Source of the DNA: Cycas panzhihuaensis
Taxonomy: Eukaryota; Cycadophyta
Reading direction: 5' to 3'
Assembly (NCBI GenBank): GCA_023213395.1
Contig: CM041465.1
Coordinates: 58,225,741 to 58,289,740 of the forward strand
DNA: 64,000 nucleotides
Shown: one piece after another, positions 34,436 through 43,988 of the stretch
How the letters are laid out: each line of letters opens with the position of its first letter
Position numbering within the stretch: the first letter of the stretch is position 1
Notes under the pieces: generated by a model
Told to the model about the DNA's origin: nothing
The model's database searches: none
What the model saw: the letters and a program-made list of their open reading frames with translations, nothing else
Translations under genes and position numbers: made by a program

Positions 34436-36445
34436 TGTGTCTTTTAGAAGGGAAGAAATGAATAAGGGACTATAAAAGTGATGGTAATAAATGACCGATC
34501 ACTATTTACAAATGGGAAATGTAATGAAGTAGTGTAGAAGAAGGAAGAAGAAGTGAGAATGGTTGCTCAAAGATGAAGGGAGCAACTTAGAGAAAAGTCA
34601 CCAACACTTGTGACAAATATTAACTGACGCAGCAGAATATGAGAAGCACTATGATAAAATTGGCCACTAACACTTGTGGCAAATATTAACACGACACGGC
34701 GGAATATGAGAAGCACTATGATTGTGATTACACTATGGATCACTTTTACAAATAAGTAAGTGATCAATATACAAGATTGTAGGCCAATGTAGAAGTTGAC
34801 ATCATTGAGTTTACACAACTTGAAACTTCGAATGTAGGATGCATAATCAACCCAATAACCTCTAACTTGTGTCCAACGTGTAGTTGAGGTTGTTGAAGGA
34901 TGCCTAGGCTTCTAGTAGAATTAATTTGGCCTTCACCATGATACATAATCGTGCTTGGTGATGAAATCCAAGTCTAGCAGAGCCAGTACTCCCAATCCTC
35001 ACCCAGTTCACCAATGAGCGACTATATACCTCCTCTAAAGAGTGAATGCGTGCATACCCATGGCTATGAGCGGATATTGGATTGGGTATATTTTAATCTT
35101 GTATTAAAGTTTGATTTTCGGTTGGTTATTAGGATGATCCCCGATTGAGGCACGATGGTATGGCTAACCAAACCTCACCAATATTAGGTTTAGTCCGGTC
35201 CCAACTTGAAACCCACACCTCCTTTATGGCACAAAGATACGCCAACCAAGGTATCTCAACCTTGGCGAGTGTGTGAACAGGTACAAGATGGCAGAAAATA
35301 ACGTACGTGATGCGTTCCTTTTAGGAAGAGTGAAAAGATTATCGAATTATATCAAACGTACATTTAACTGAAAAGAATGCTTGCTTGGAGTGCTTTTGGA
35401 GTGCTTGCTTGAAGTGTCTTTGGTGTGCTTGCTTTGAGTGATTTTAGAGTGCTGAAATGAAATGCTAATAAGTGAGTGAGGACACCGGATATTGCTCTGA
35501 TCCAGGTGTTTTTTCTCACTTTTACAATGGGCTTTTAAGCCTTATAAAAAGGAAGAAATTTTCTTCACTTTTTTTTTCTTTTTTTTGTTAATACAAAAAA
35601 AGTACTCTTCACTAAATCTACAATAACTTTCTCCCACGATGCCGAAATGGAGTGCCGGTTTTTGTGCTGCAAACTAGACTCAGATCTTCATCTCTAGGAA
35701 GTGGAATCAGGTCCAAATGAGTTCTGGAAAGTTTTTGACAGCCCCGAAAAGTTAGGAAATGATATTTTTCCAGAATTCTTACTAAAAATAACTGCTGTTC
35801 ACTAAAATAGCAATAACTTCCTCATACGACATCCAAATTAGGTGATGATTTTTGCACTGGAAAGTAGACTCAGATCCCCATCTTTGAAAATTAGAATCAC
35901 TTCAATTGGATCTCTATAGACGATTTTGCAGACCTGTGAAGTTCAATAATCAAATTGCATTTCTGCAGAAATTTCAGCTTGCTAATATCTCATTAACACA
36001 TGATACCATATGAAATTTCCATCATTTTTTGATCACCAGGATCCCAATATGGGCAAGGTGAGAGAATACAATGATAGATATTTTCAATGGCTCAAAATTC
36101 TTTAAAGAAAATTGGATAAAAACTCCCCTTACAATCATTCTTCTAAATGCTAGAAAAATTTTGACATTTCCCTTGTTAAATGGACAAAAAAGGGAAAAGA
36201 AAAAGAAGAATGAGATAGCATGAATGGCCAGCAAAGGATTGGAATCCTTAGGCCTTACAACTCCTTGTATTATGCTTCCAAACCTGCAAAAGAAAAAGGA
36301 AAATCAAACAATACAAAATATGCTATCATAATAACTTGAAAATATTTCTAAATTCACTTTCACAATCTCCTTCACCACATGGATTGTGGGGGAGAAGGAA
36401 GTGATGGCTCAATTGCAAGTGAAAGTGGGGAATATGAAGGAAGTA
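34436..36445 (-). other. Long leader of Copia 2 with internal direct repeats
   Basis: About 2 kb between primer site and gag, no coding signal. It holds a two-copy repeat of period about 65 (34599-34655 and 34664-34721, both with acacttgtgrcaaatattaa and gaatatgagaagcacta), and a more diverged pair of about 190 bases (from about 35621 and 35807) sharing caataacttyctcayacga and agactcagatcyycatct. A long T run is at 35564-35590. Small frames here (34567-34818, 36022-36234 minus) are chance. Confidence 0.65.
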
Positions 36446-36446
36446 G

Positions 36447-36458
36447 GCTCTGATACCA
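36447..36458 (-). promoter_or_regulatory. Primer-binding site of Copia 2 (initiator tRNA-Met)
   Basis: Minus-strand TGGTATCAGAGC, the unmutated plant consensus, two bases inside the 5' LTR. Confidence 0.93.
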
Positions 36459-36460
36459 CA

Positions 36461-36758
36461 TGAAAAGAGTGGATCTATCCTTCATCTCCATGCACTAAAC
36501 ACAAAGGCAAACATGGGAGCAAGAGAGACTTGAGAGAAAGAAAGTAGCTCTCATAAAATGGGGAGGTAAAGAATGAATCTCCTCCATTGAGCTTTACTTT
36601 TATATTGAGAGAGAGAGCATTTGAGTTAGGTGAAATGAAATTACACATAATGCACATGAAAGTGCATTTCAGTTAAGTGATCTAATTTAAAGTTCACTTA
36701 AGACCCTTTTTCGAAATAATCAACTAATGTAATGACCTTATGTCATTAACCCTTTTCA
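36461..36758 (-). repeat. 5' LTR of Copia 2
   Basis: 298 bases, with six substitutions and no indels compared with 29252-29549. It is followed by the target duplication atagt. Confidence 0.95.
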
Positions 36759-36763
36759 ATAGT

Positions 36764-36989
36764 TTCATTCTTAGTCTAGTTTATTTGCTTTCTAGAACTA
36801 GAGTGAATATAACTTCTAGATCTTGGGATTATAAGGCCATTTGGCCATATATGTTATTATGAGCCTACTATAATTATTATATGTTGATCGATTTGGTTTT
36901 ATTTTCTTATCTACCATTTTAGGTATTAGCTTTCTATCTTTTTTCTTCTCCTTCTTTTTTTATATTCATCACTTTGCTTTGATGGCCAT
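36764..36989. other. Short AT-rich stretch between Copia 2 and Copia 3
   Basis: 226 bases joining the two insertions. Before Copia 2 arrived it was continuous with the DNA left of 29252. I see nothing in it. Confidence 0.5.
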
Positions 36990-37274
36990 TATTTGAATAA
37001 TGACTATATTGGGCTTTGTATTGACCTTGGGGTGATTACCAACATTGGAGTGATAACCTAGATTGGTGGAGATATAGTGGTGGCGATATGTCAGGTGTTT
37101 GTCAATGTTAGTCAGTGGTAGACTTTTAGAAGTGTACTAAATCCCTCTTAGTCTTATCTATTTATTTAAGGTATTTGACAACCCTAATGTTCCTCAAAAC
37201 CACCATTCTTATGGAATGATGTTAGCGCCCTCTTTTGCATTTCACTATGCTCCTTTTATCCTCTAATTCTACCA
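36990..37274 (+). repeat. 5' LTR of Copia 3
   Basis: Aligned with the 3' LTR from tatttgaata (TG changed to TA) to attctacca. The shared core includes gtgataacctagat, catctatttattta-like and cttatggaatgat. Divergence is clearly higher than in Copia 2. Confidence 0.85.
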
Positions 37275-37276
37275 TT

Positions 37277-37288
37277 TGGTATTAGAGC
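37277..37288 (+). promoter_or_regulatory. Primer-binding site of Copia 3, with a second copy downstream
   Basis: TGGTATTAGAGC, one change from the Met-tRNA consensus. A second near-copy, TGGGTATTCAGAGC, lies at 37318-37331 in a repeat of about 40 bases (ccatttggtattagagctat against ccatcatttgggtattcaga). Confidence 0.8.
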
Positions 37289-39680
37289 TATCGTTTAAGC
37301 ATTCAAATCCATCATTTGGGTATTCAGAGCTATATTTGGATGAGCCATCTATGGAGGAGTCTGTGAGAAGACTATCACATATACTATTAGACTCTATAAG
37401 ATCATTAAGTTTATTTTATCATTTAATCTTTTGCCTATTATTTTATACAGGTTGCTTTTACTAAGGTTGCCCTTAGAGCTACATGCATGTATTCCTCTCA
37501 ATCTAAAATCTAGTCTCTGTATTTACCCTCCTCATGTATTGAGTTGATCATGCTTGTTTTTCATATTGATGGTGTGTGGGTTGTTGTATGAGGTCATGTG
37601 AGGCTCACTAAGCTTTATTTTATCATTTAGGAGTAAATACAAGAACCTATCTCCTCAAATCTGCCTATAGATAGTTTTTATTTCTTTTTCTATTGGCTTA
37701 AATCTATTAATAGTCTCATGGTGGTTGCCATTCCTACGTAGCCTAGTCTTCAACTATCCTACTATTTTATAAAGTATCTTAAGGCTTACCTCTCTATTCT
37801 TAGTCTTAAATGATGAATTACTCAAGCTTCTTACCGTGGTTATAATAGAAGAATCATTCAAACTAGTGATCCTCAAAGAGTTTCTGAAAGAGAGATTTTT
37901 TTTTAATTCCTATTATTAACTAAACCCAAAGTTTATGGTGGTCTTGTTAGTGGTAAAAGTGTTGCCTTGTTCTTATAGTCTATGTGTGAAGGGTAAATTG
38001 TAAATTCTTATTAACTAGTCATTTATATCCTACTTGGTCTCTATCTATTTTTTATAGTATTTGTTTGCCTAGGAATTATCTTTTGTTCAGTGATATTGGC
38101 TTTCGTTTAGCTTTATCACAAATATTTATGTGGACTTTGATTAGGTCACCACTCATTTTTTAATATATATATGATTGGCTTTGACCACAACTTTGTAAAC
38201 ATTTTGCACAGGCTCTACATATATATGTGTCCTCATTCGCTATTGAGACATCGTGAAGATTGTGACTGCATATTTACCTTATCAATGTCTTATATCTACA
38301 TCTTTGTTTGATTATTAGCTATATTATTAATAACCCATGGTTCTTATGTAGACTCTATATTGCATTCATGCTATTAATACACTAAGCATATTTAATAATA
38401 TAATGCAACCTTTATACTATTCATGCTGTAAAAATATCTATATAGACATTATAATTTTTTGTGCCTTTTATTTTTATTTCGATTGAAGATTATTACATTC
38501 ACATATTTGTGTATAGTCTTTCGTAAAATATTTATGTCTTTTTGTCCTTCTAACCTTTGTGTCTCAATAGGAGTATATCAAAATTATTCTTACGTAATAC
38601 GAATCTGTGTAGACTCTTGTCAATACATTATATATGTCATATATAGCCATTTGCTACAATGTCATTTACTCTATATTCTTCATAGTTAGTTTCTCTACTG
38701 TAGCACCCATTTTCCCAGTAGATTTTATATTTTTCATAGGTCTTCCATCATTCAGGTCTATGTTGTTTAGTAAAGTTATGAAAAAGCCTACCATTATTTG
38801 GTTTGCATAATAGATTGAGAATCATATCTATCTATTTGTAGTGGATGAATCTCCTATTTGATTGTGTGTATTGAGAGGTCTAATTATTTCTCTATATGCC
38901 TTATGGGCCCTACATTTGAGTTGTTATCAACTTTATGCAAATAGGAACTTGGTCATCATCCTAAGAAAATCCACTGTAGGACATATTGTAGAGAAAAGTG
39001 ATTAGGAGATCATTTTTCAAAATGGGCCAATTTTTTTTGTCAAAGAGGCTACTTCAAAATAAGTACCTATTTTTTCTTTAACAACAATATCGGTCACCAG
39101 TAAGATCTATTTTAGATATAATAACTCCAAAGCATTTTGAACTTCTACTCGAATGAAACGAGTGATCACAAGACTATGTTTGGTCTTCATTTGATAACAT
39201 TTTTTATGACTAAAATTTGATAAAAGGTTTCTTTATTATTCATGTACTAAAGGGATTTTTATCCCTTTTGACCTCCTTATACTTTTTAGTGCATAACTTG
39301 GTCATTTGAAGCCAGAATTAAGTGTTGTTTAAGGTATTAGATTCATATTTCAATCCTCTATTGAGTGAATGATCTTTCAAGATTTTTTAAATTCATTTGA
39401 TGTAATATTTTAATGATCAAAGTTGATGCTAGTTTTGGGCTTCCTATGAGATGACTCTTAAATAAATCTAATAAAATTTTTGTTTGTAATCATTATTAAT
39501 ATAAAAATCTTATTTTAGAGAAGGTTAAATCCCAATTGGGACACTTATATATGTCCCAAAGTTGAAGTGGGACAAGTTTTTCTTATGTTTTGAGTGTCTT
39601 TATTACCTTACTTAAGTGCTTTTCAATATTTCCTTTTAAGTACTTTACTTTTTCAAGTAATTTACTTTTTTTAAGGTAGT
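37289..39680 (+). other. Unusually long leader of Copia 3
   Basis: About 2.4 kb without domain homology. Frames at 37276-37464 and 38459-38689 (plus) have no motif. At 38699 tgtagcacccattttccc resembles an LTR start, so part of this may be a nested, decayed insertion. I cannot prove an end. Confidence 0.5.
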
Positions 39681-39691
39681 TTTCTTCATTA

Positions 39692-40610
39692 TGGACTCAA
39701 GTATAAGCAATGTAATGGTGTGAAAGTTTGATGGTACTAACTTTCTAAATTAGAGTAGAATAATAAAATCTATTTTTATGTTAAAGGATATGTAGGACTT
39801 GATTAAAATAGGTTATGGAGCACTTGAAGTCAATGCCACTGAAGACCAAAAGAAGATCTACAAGGAGAATTAAAAAATGAGATAATAAAGCTTCGATGTT
39901 CATCTCTTGTACTTTAGAGGATTACATTTTTCCAAGGGTGACTAAAGCATTTGAAGAAAGCATGGGACGCATTGAATATTACTTATAAAGGAGCAACTGC
40001 ATCTAAACTCTAAACATTAAGGAGTAAGTTTGAGAACTCTAAGATGAATAATAATGTAGGAGTGAATGACTTCATCATAAAAATACAAGACCTAATCAAC
40101 CAAATAAGGGCCTTAGTAGAAGTAACAAGTAAGCAAAGACTAGTAGAGAAGATTTTGAGATGTGTAAGTGATATTAAAAGAGAAAATAAGTTTCTAGAGC
40201 ATGCATTTACTACTAAAGCAAAGATAAGGCTTACTCTTCAAGTGCAAGGTTTTAGGAGAAAAGGATAATCCCCTAGAGGAAGAGGTCAACGACCAAGAAA
40301 TTAAAATCAATTTCAAAGATAAGGTCAAGCTTATTAAGGTCAAGGTCATCATCAAGGATATGGTCCCTTTTATCAAGGGCAAAATCAATTTTAGGGATAA
40401 ATATATTTTTAAGGCTAATTCAATTAAAGCCAAGGATAAAATTTTAGACCTCAAAGAAGAGGTAAAGGTTAAAGTCTTAACGGTAGAAACCAAGGACAAA
40501 GAGGAAGAAGTCCTAGGGGTAGAGGAACAATCTAATGTTCTTATTTCCATAAAAGTGGGCACTTGGAAGTAAATTATTTTGCAAAAAAAATAATTTATAA
40601 AAAGGGACTG
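39692..40610 (+). pseudogene. Gag of Copia 3
   Basis: MDSSISNVMV, stop, KFDGTNFLN, stop for W, SRIIKSIFMLKDM (39692-39790) is the N-terminal Copia gag motif. The UBN2 core follows: NNNVGVNDFIIKIQDLINQI, SKQRLVEKILRCVSDIKREN (40044-40268). A basic lysine-rich segment (40360-40572) reads KAKDKILDLKEEVKVKVLTV. Next to it lies a glutamine/glycine-like repeat region decayed into stops. FFHKSGHLE-like sequence near 40545 is a knuckle remnant. Many G-to-A type stops at tryptophan codons. Confidence 0.8.
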
Positions 40611-40619
40611 ATAATATAA

Positions 40620-41015
40620 TTATTAAAGAAAGGCAAATTGAAAGACTTTTTTTATCAAGTTTAATAGAAAATGAGGAAGAACATAGTCAGTATATAGATT
40701 TACAATGTTCCACCCACATGATACATAGAGAAGAGTGGTTCAAGGAATTGGACAATACCAAATGAAGCATAATTATGTTTGGTGACAACACCACTTAAGC
40801 TATAGTTAGCAAAGGGAATCTTTCCATACAAACAGATTTTAGAGAAATAAGGTATATTAATGATGTACTTCATGTCCTAGTACTTAAGAAAAATTTACTA
40901 TTAGTAGGACAAATGATGGATAAAAAATACAAGGTAATCTTTGATAATGGGAAGTACACCATCAAAAATATGCTAAGCAACAAAGTAAGAGTAGCTAAGG
41001 GATAAATGACTAGCG
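40620..41015 (+). pseudogene. Protease of Copia 3
   Basis: YSQYIDLQCSTHMIHREEWF (about 40690-40745) aligns with the WxxDSGCSxHMTxxxxxF active site, but DSG reads DLQ, so the catalytic triad is lost. FGDNTT, KGNLSIQTDFREIRYINDVL, HVLVLKKNLLLVGQMMDKKY and KVIFDNGKY continue the domain. Confidence 0.82.
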
Positions 41016-41039
41016 ATAAATTATTCAAACTAGTCATTT

Positions 41040-41990
41040 TTCAATAGATTATTATGCCTTAAAGACTTCAACCAATGTGAATAGTGAAACATAGTATAAA
41101 AGACTTGGCTATATGAATTATAACAGTTTGGCCTTAATAAAGAAAATGGAAATGGTGATTGGATTACATGATATTAAACATAATAAGGAAGTATGTGGAG
41201 GGTGTATACTTGGGAAATAATAAAAGGAAGGATTTCCTAATAAAAACTATAGGGCTTATGGGCCTCTTCAATTAGTATACATAGACTTATGTAGTCTAAT
41301 AGATGTGTCTTTACTTAGTGGAGCCAAGTGTTTCATGATATTCATTGATGATTTTACAAGGATGACTTGGGTTTTGTTTCTTAAGTTTAAGTTAAATATA
41401 CTCCAATGTTTTATTGACTTTAGAAGTATGGTTGAAAGATAAAGTGGATTTAAAATTTCAACCCTAAGATCAGATAATGGGGGAGAATTCATTTTAGATA
41501 AATTCAAAGATTATTGTAGATATTTTAGGATAAGAAAATAACTCACAAATCCCTACATACCTTAATAAAATGGGGTTGTAAAAAGAAAGAATAGAACAAT
41601 TCTTGAGATAATAAGAAATATTCTTAAGGACAAGTATTTAGGTAATGAATATTGGACAAAAGCTATATATATAGTTATCTATTTATTAAACAAATATACT
41701 ACCAAAGTAGTAAGATGGGTTACACTTAAAGAAGCTTAGACATATTACAAGCCAAGCATTGAACACTTAAGAGTTTTTGGGAGTATAACTTATGTATGTG
41801 TCTCAAAATAAAGGAGAACAAAATTAAATGACAAGAGTACCAAATGTAAATTTATAGGAAATAGTGACTCATCTAAATCCTATAAACTTTACGATCCAAA
41901 AGGCAAAAGGATTATAATGAGCAAGGATGTCATCTTTAAGGAATATTAATTTTATTAAGAAGAAGTTATTGAAAAAGATAAGGGAAAAAA
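41040..41990 (+). pseudogene. Integrase of Copia 3
   Basis: The pre-integrase module reads YKRLGYMNYNSLALIKKMEM and CGGCILGK. The core has QLVYIDLCSLIDVSLLSGAK (first aspartate kept), IFIDDFTRMTWVLFLKFKLN, STLRSDNGGEFILDKFKDYC (second aspartate kept) and NGVVKRKNRTILEI (catalytic E reads K). After it come LGNEYWTKAIYIVIYLLNKY, HLRVFGSITYVCVS, KLNDKSTKCKFIGNSDSSKS, YKLYDPKGKRIIMSKDVIFK. Four or more stops. Confidence 0.88.
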
Positions 41991-42003
41991 TATTATAGTT
42001 AAA

Positions 42004-42990
42004 GTGGACTCTAACTCAAATGGTACAAATATACCAAATGCAAATGAAGTAAAACCTTTTACTTCAAGTCAAATTATCCTAAAACGAGTACAAAGGGCTC
42101 ATAATCCTCAAAATATTTTAAATTCCATCTTTGAGAGAAGAATAATAAGATCTCAAAGGGTGAATTTTACACATATGACTCAAGTTATGAAGTCTAATGA
42201 GCCTTATAACTTTAAAGAGGCAAACAACCAAGGTAAATGGAAGAATGTAATAAAAGAAGAGTACAATACCTTAATTAAAAATGACACATGGGAGTTAGTA
42301 AATTTACCACTTAAAAAGAATACCATTGGGACAAAATGGGCTTATAAGACCAAGTATAAATCATATGGGTCTATTGGTAAATATAAAGTAAGGTTAGTTA
42401 CAAAGAGATATTCTCAAATTAAGGGCATATATTATAATAAGACATTTACACCTGTTGTAAGACTAGAAACAATTGGGTTAATTATGGCCTTAACTGCACA
42501 ATAAGGATGGATAATCCATCAAATGGATGTGAAAAGTACCTTCTTAAATGGCTATGTATATGAAGAAATCTATGTTCAACAACCCAAGGGGTTTGAAGAA
42601 AAAGGAAAAGAAGACAAGTTCTACAAACTTAAAAAGGCCTTGTATGGACTCAAGGAGGCACCTAGAGCATGTTACTCTATGATTGACAAATATTTCAAGG
42701 ATAAAGGATTTTAAAGAATCCAATTAGATCCTAATTTATATATAAAATTGAAAGGAAGCTCAATACTAATTATGGGCTTATATGTGGATGACCTAGTATA
42801 TATTAGAAATAGTGATCACTTGTCCCAAAGATTCAAGAAAGATATGTGCAAAGAATTTGAGATGACAAACTTGGGACTTATGAATTATTTCTTAGGTATG
42901 GAAGTATCGTAAGATAAAAATGTGATATTTGTCTCCCAAAGGAAATACACATTAGATATGTTAAAATTGCAACACTGATAGAGGTTAGGT
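42004..42990 (+). pseudogene. Reverse transcriptase of Copia 3
   Basis: This is the best preserved RT in the window. Open frame 42004-42504 includes EANNQGKWKNVIKEEYNTLI, NDTWELVNLPLKKNTIGTKW, KYKVRLVTKRYSQIKGIYYN and KTFTPVVRLETIGLIMALTA. After one stop, 42523-42714 has MDVKSTFLNGYVYEEIYVQQ, PKGFEEKGKEDKFYKLKKAL, YGLKEAPRACYSMIDKYF. The palm YVDDLVYIRN (42781-42810) is intact. Next come KEFEMTNLGLMNYFLGMEVS and SQRKYTLDML, ending in damaged sequence near 42970. It uses Copia-typical AT-rich codons. Confidence 0.92.
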
Positions 42991-43059
42991 TAAAATTGTC
43001 TAAGTTTGAGGAATCATAATTAATTGATCTTACACTTTATAAGTAATTAATTGGGAACC

Positions 43060-43690
43060 TAATTTACTTGACTTCAACTTGACCATGTATTATGTATGTA
43101 GTTAGTATAGTTTCTAGATTTATGCATGAGCCTAAGGTAAAACATTAGCAAGTAGCCAAAAGGAATCTCAAAGGTACTATTAGATATGGATTGTATTATA
43201 GGTCATTAGGGGATTACAGGTTGATTAACTATATAGACTTATACTAAGCAGGTTGTATAGATGATAAGAAATCTACTTTAGGGTATGTATTCAATTTTGG
43301 TTTAGTAGCAATAGCATGGAGTTCAAAGAAGCAAGTAATAATGTCTCTTTTTATTGTAGAGGTAGAGTACAAAGAACCTATAGTAGGAGCTTGTGAAATA
43401 GTTAGGCTTAGAAGATTACTTCAAGATTTATAAGAAGAATATGTTAGTCCCATATAGTTACTTTGTGATAATAAAAAAAAAATTTAGGTGACTAGGAATC
43501 TAGTGTTTCATGGCAAGACAAAGTACATTAAAATACAACATCACTTCATTAGAGAGTTGGTACAGTAAAGTGAGTTAGAATTGGTGTATTACAGCACTAA
43601 AGAATATGTGGCAAATATTTTCATAAAGGCACTTGGTAACATAAAGTTTATCAAATTCAAACATAAACTTGGAGTCTCCCCAAATGGGTA
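43060..43690 (+). pseudogene. RNase H of Copia 3
   Basis: After the DATLYRxLxGxLIYLT-like block (here TLYK, stop, LIGNLIYLTST, about 43030-43080), the RNase H reads NYIDLY (first catalytic aspartate), AGCIDDKKSTLGYVFNFG, AIAWSSKKQVIMSLFIVEVE, YKEPIVGACEIVRLRRLLQD, LLCDNKKKI, NLVFHGKTKYIKIQHHFIRE and YYSTKEYVANIFIKALGN (43225-43640). The polypurine tract follows. Several stops. Confidence 0.87.
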
Positions 43691-43704
43691 TTATAGGGGA
43701 GAAA
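43691..43704 (+). promoter_or_regulatory. Polypurine tract of Copia 3
   Basis: ttataggggagaaa directly before the 3' LTR. Confidence 0.75.
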
Positions 43705-43983
43705 TATTGGAATAGTACCCATATTAGGAGTCATATCCATCTTAAGGTGATTACCCACATTGGGGTGATAACCTAGATCAGTGGAGATATTATGGTGACA
43801 ACCTGTCAGGTGTTTCCTAATGTAGTAGTAGACTTTGAAATATGTGCCAAATCCCTCTCAGTCCCATCTATTTATTTAGGGGTCTAATAGCCCTAGTGTT
43901 CCTTAATATCACCATTCTTATGGAATGATAGTGGTGCCCTCTCTTGCATTTCATTTTACTCCCTTCATCCCCTCATTCTATCA
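43705..43983 (+). repeat. 3' LTR of Copia 3
   Basis: 279 bases, tattggaatagtaccc to cattctatca. TG has become TA at the start. Confidence 0.87.
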
Positions 43984-43988
43984 CCCAT

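Larger units (their letters stand above)
29252..36758 (-). mobile_element. Ty1/Copia LTR retrotransposon (Copia 2), youngest insertion
   Basis: 298-base LTRs (29252-29549, 36461-36758) with TGAAAAG...CTTTTCA ends, exact target duplication atagt (29247-29251, 36759-36763), canonical primer site next to the right LTR and polypurine tract next to the left one. The LTRs differ at 6 positions by hand count (2%). The interior reads on the minus strand as gag, protease, integrase, RT, RNase H with a leader of about 2 kb. Despite the near-identical LTRs, the coding region shifts frame repeatedly. Confidence 0.95.
36990..43983 (+). mobile_element. Ty1/Copia LTR retrotransposon (Copia 3)
   Basis: LTRs of about 280 bases (36990-37274, 43705-43983) flank a full but decayed Copia gene order on the plus strand. 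The likely target duplication is gccat (36985-36989) against cccat (43984-43988), one mismatch. At 7 kb it is longer than usual because of a 2.4-kb leader. A third LTR of this family lies at 61914-62197. Confidence 0.9.
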
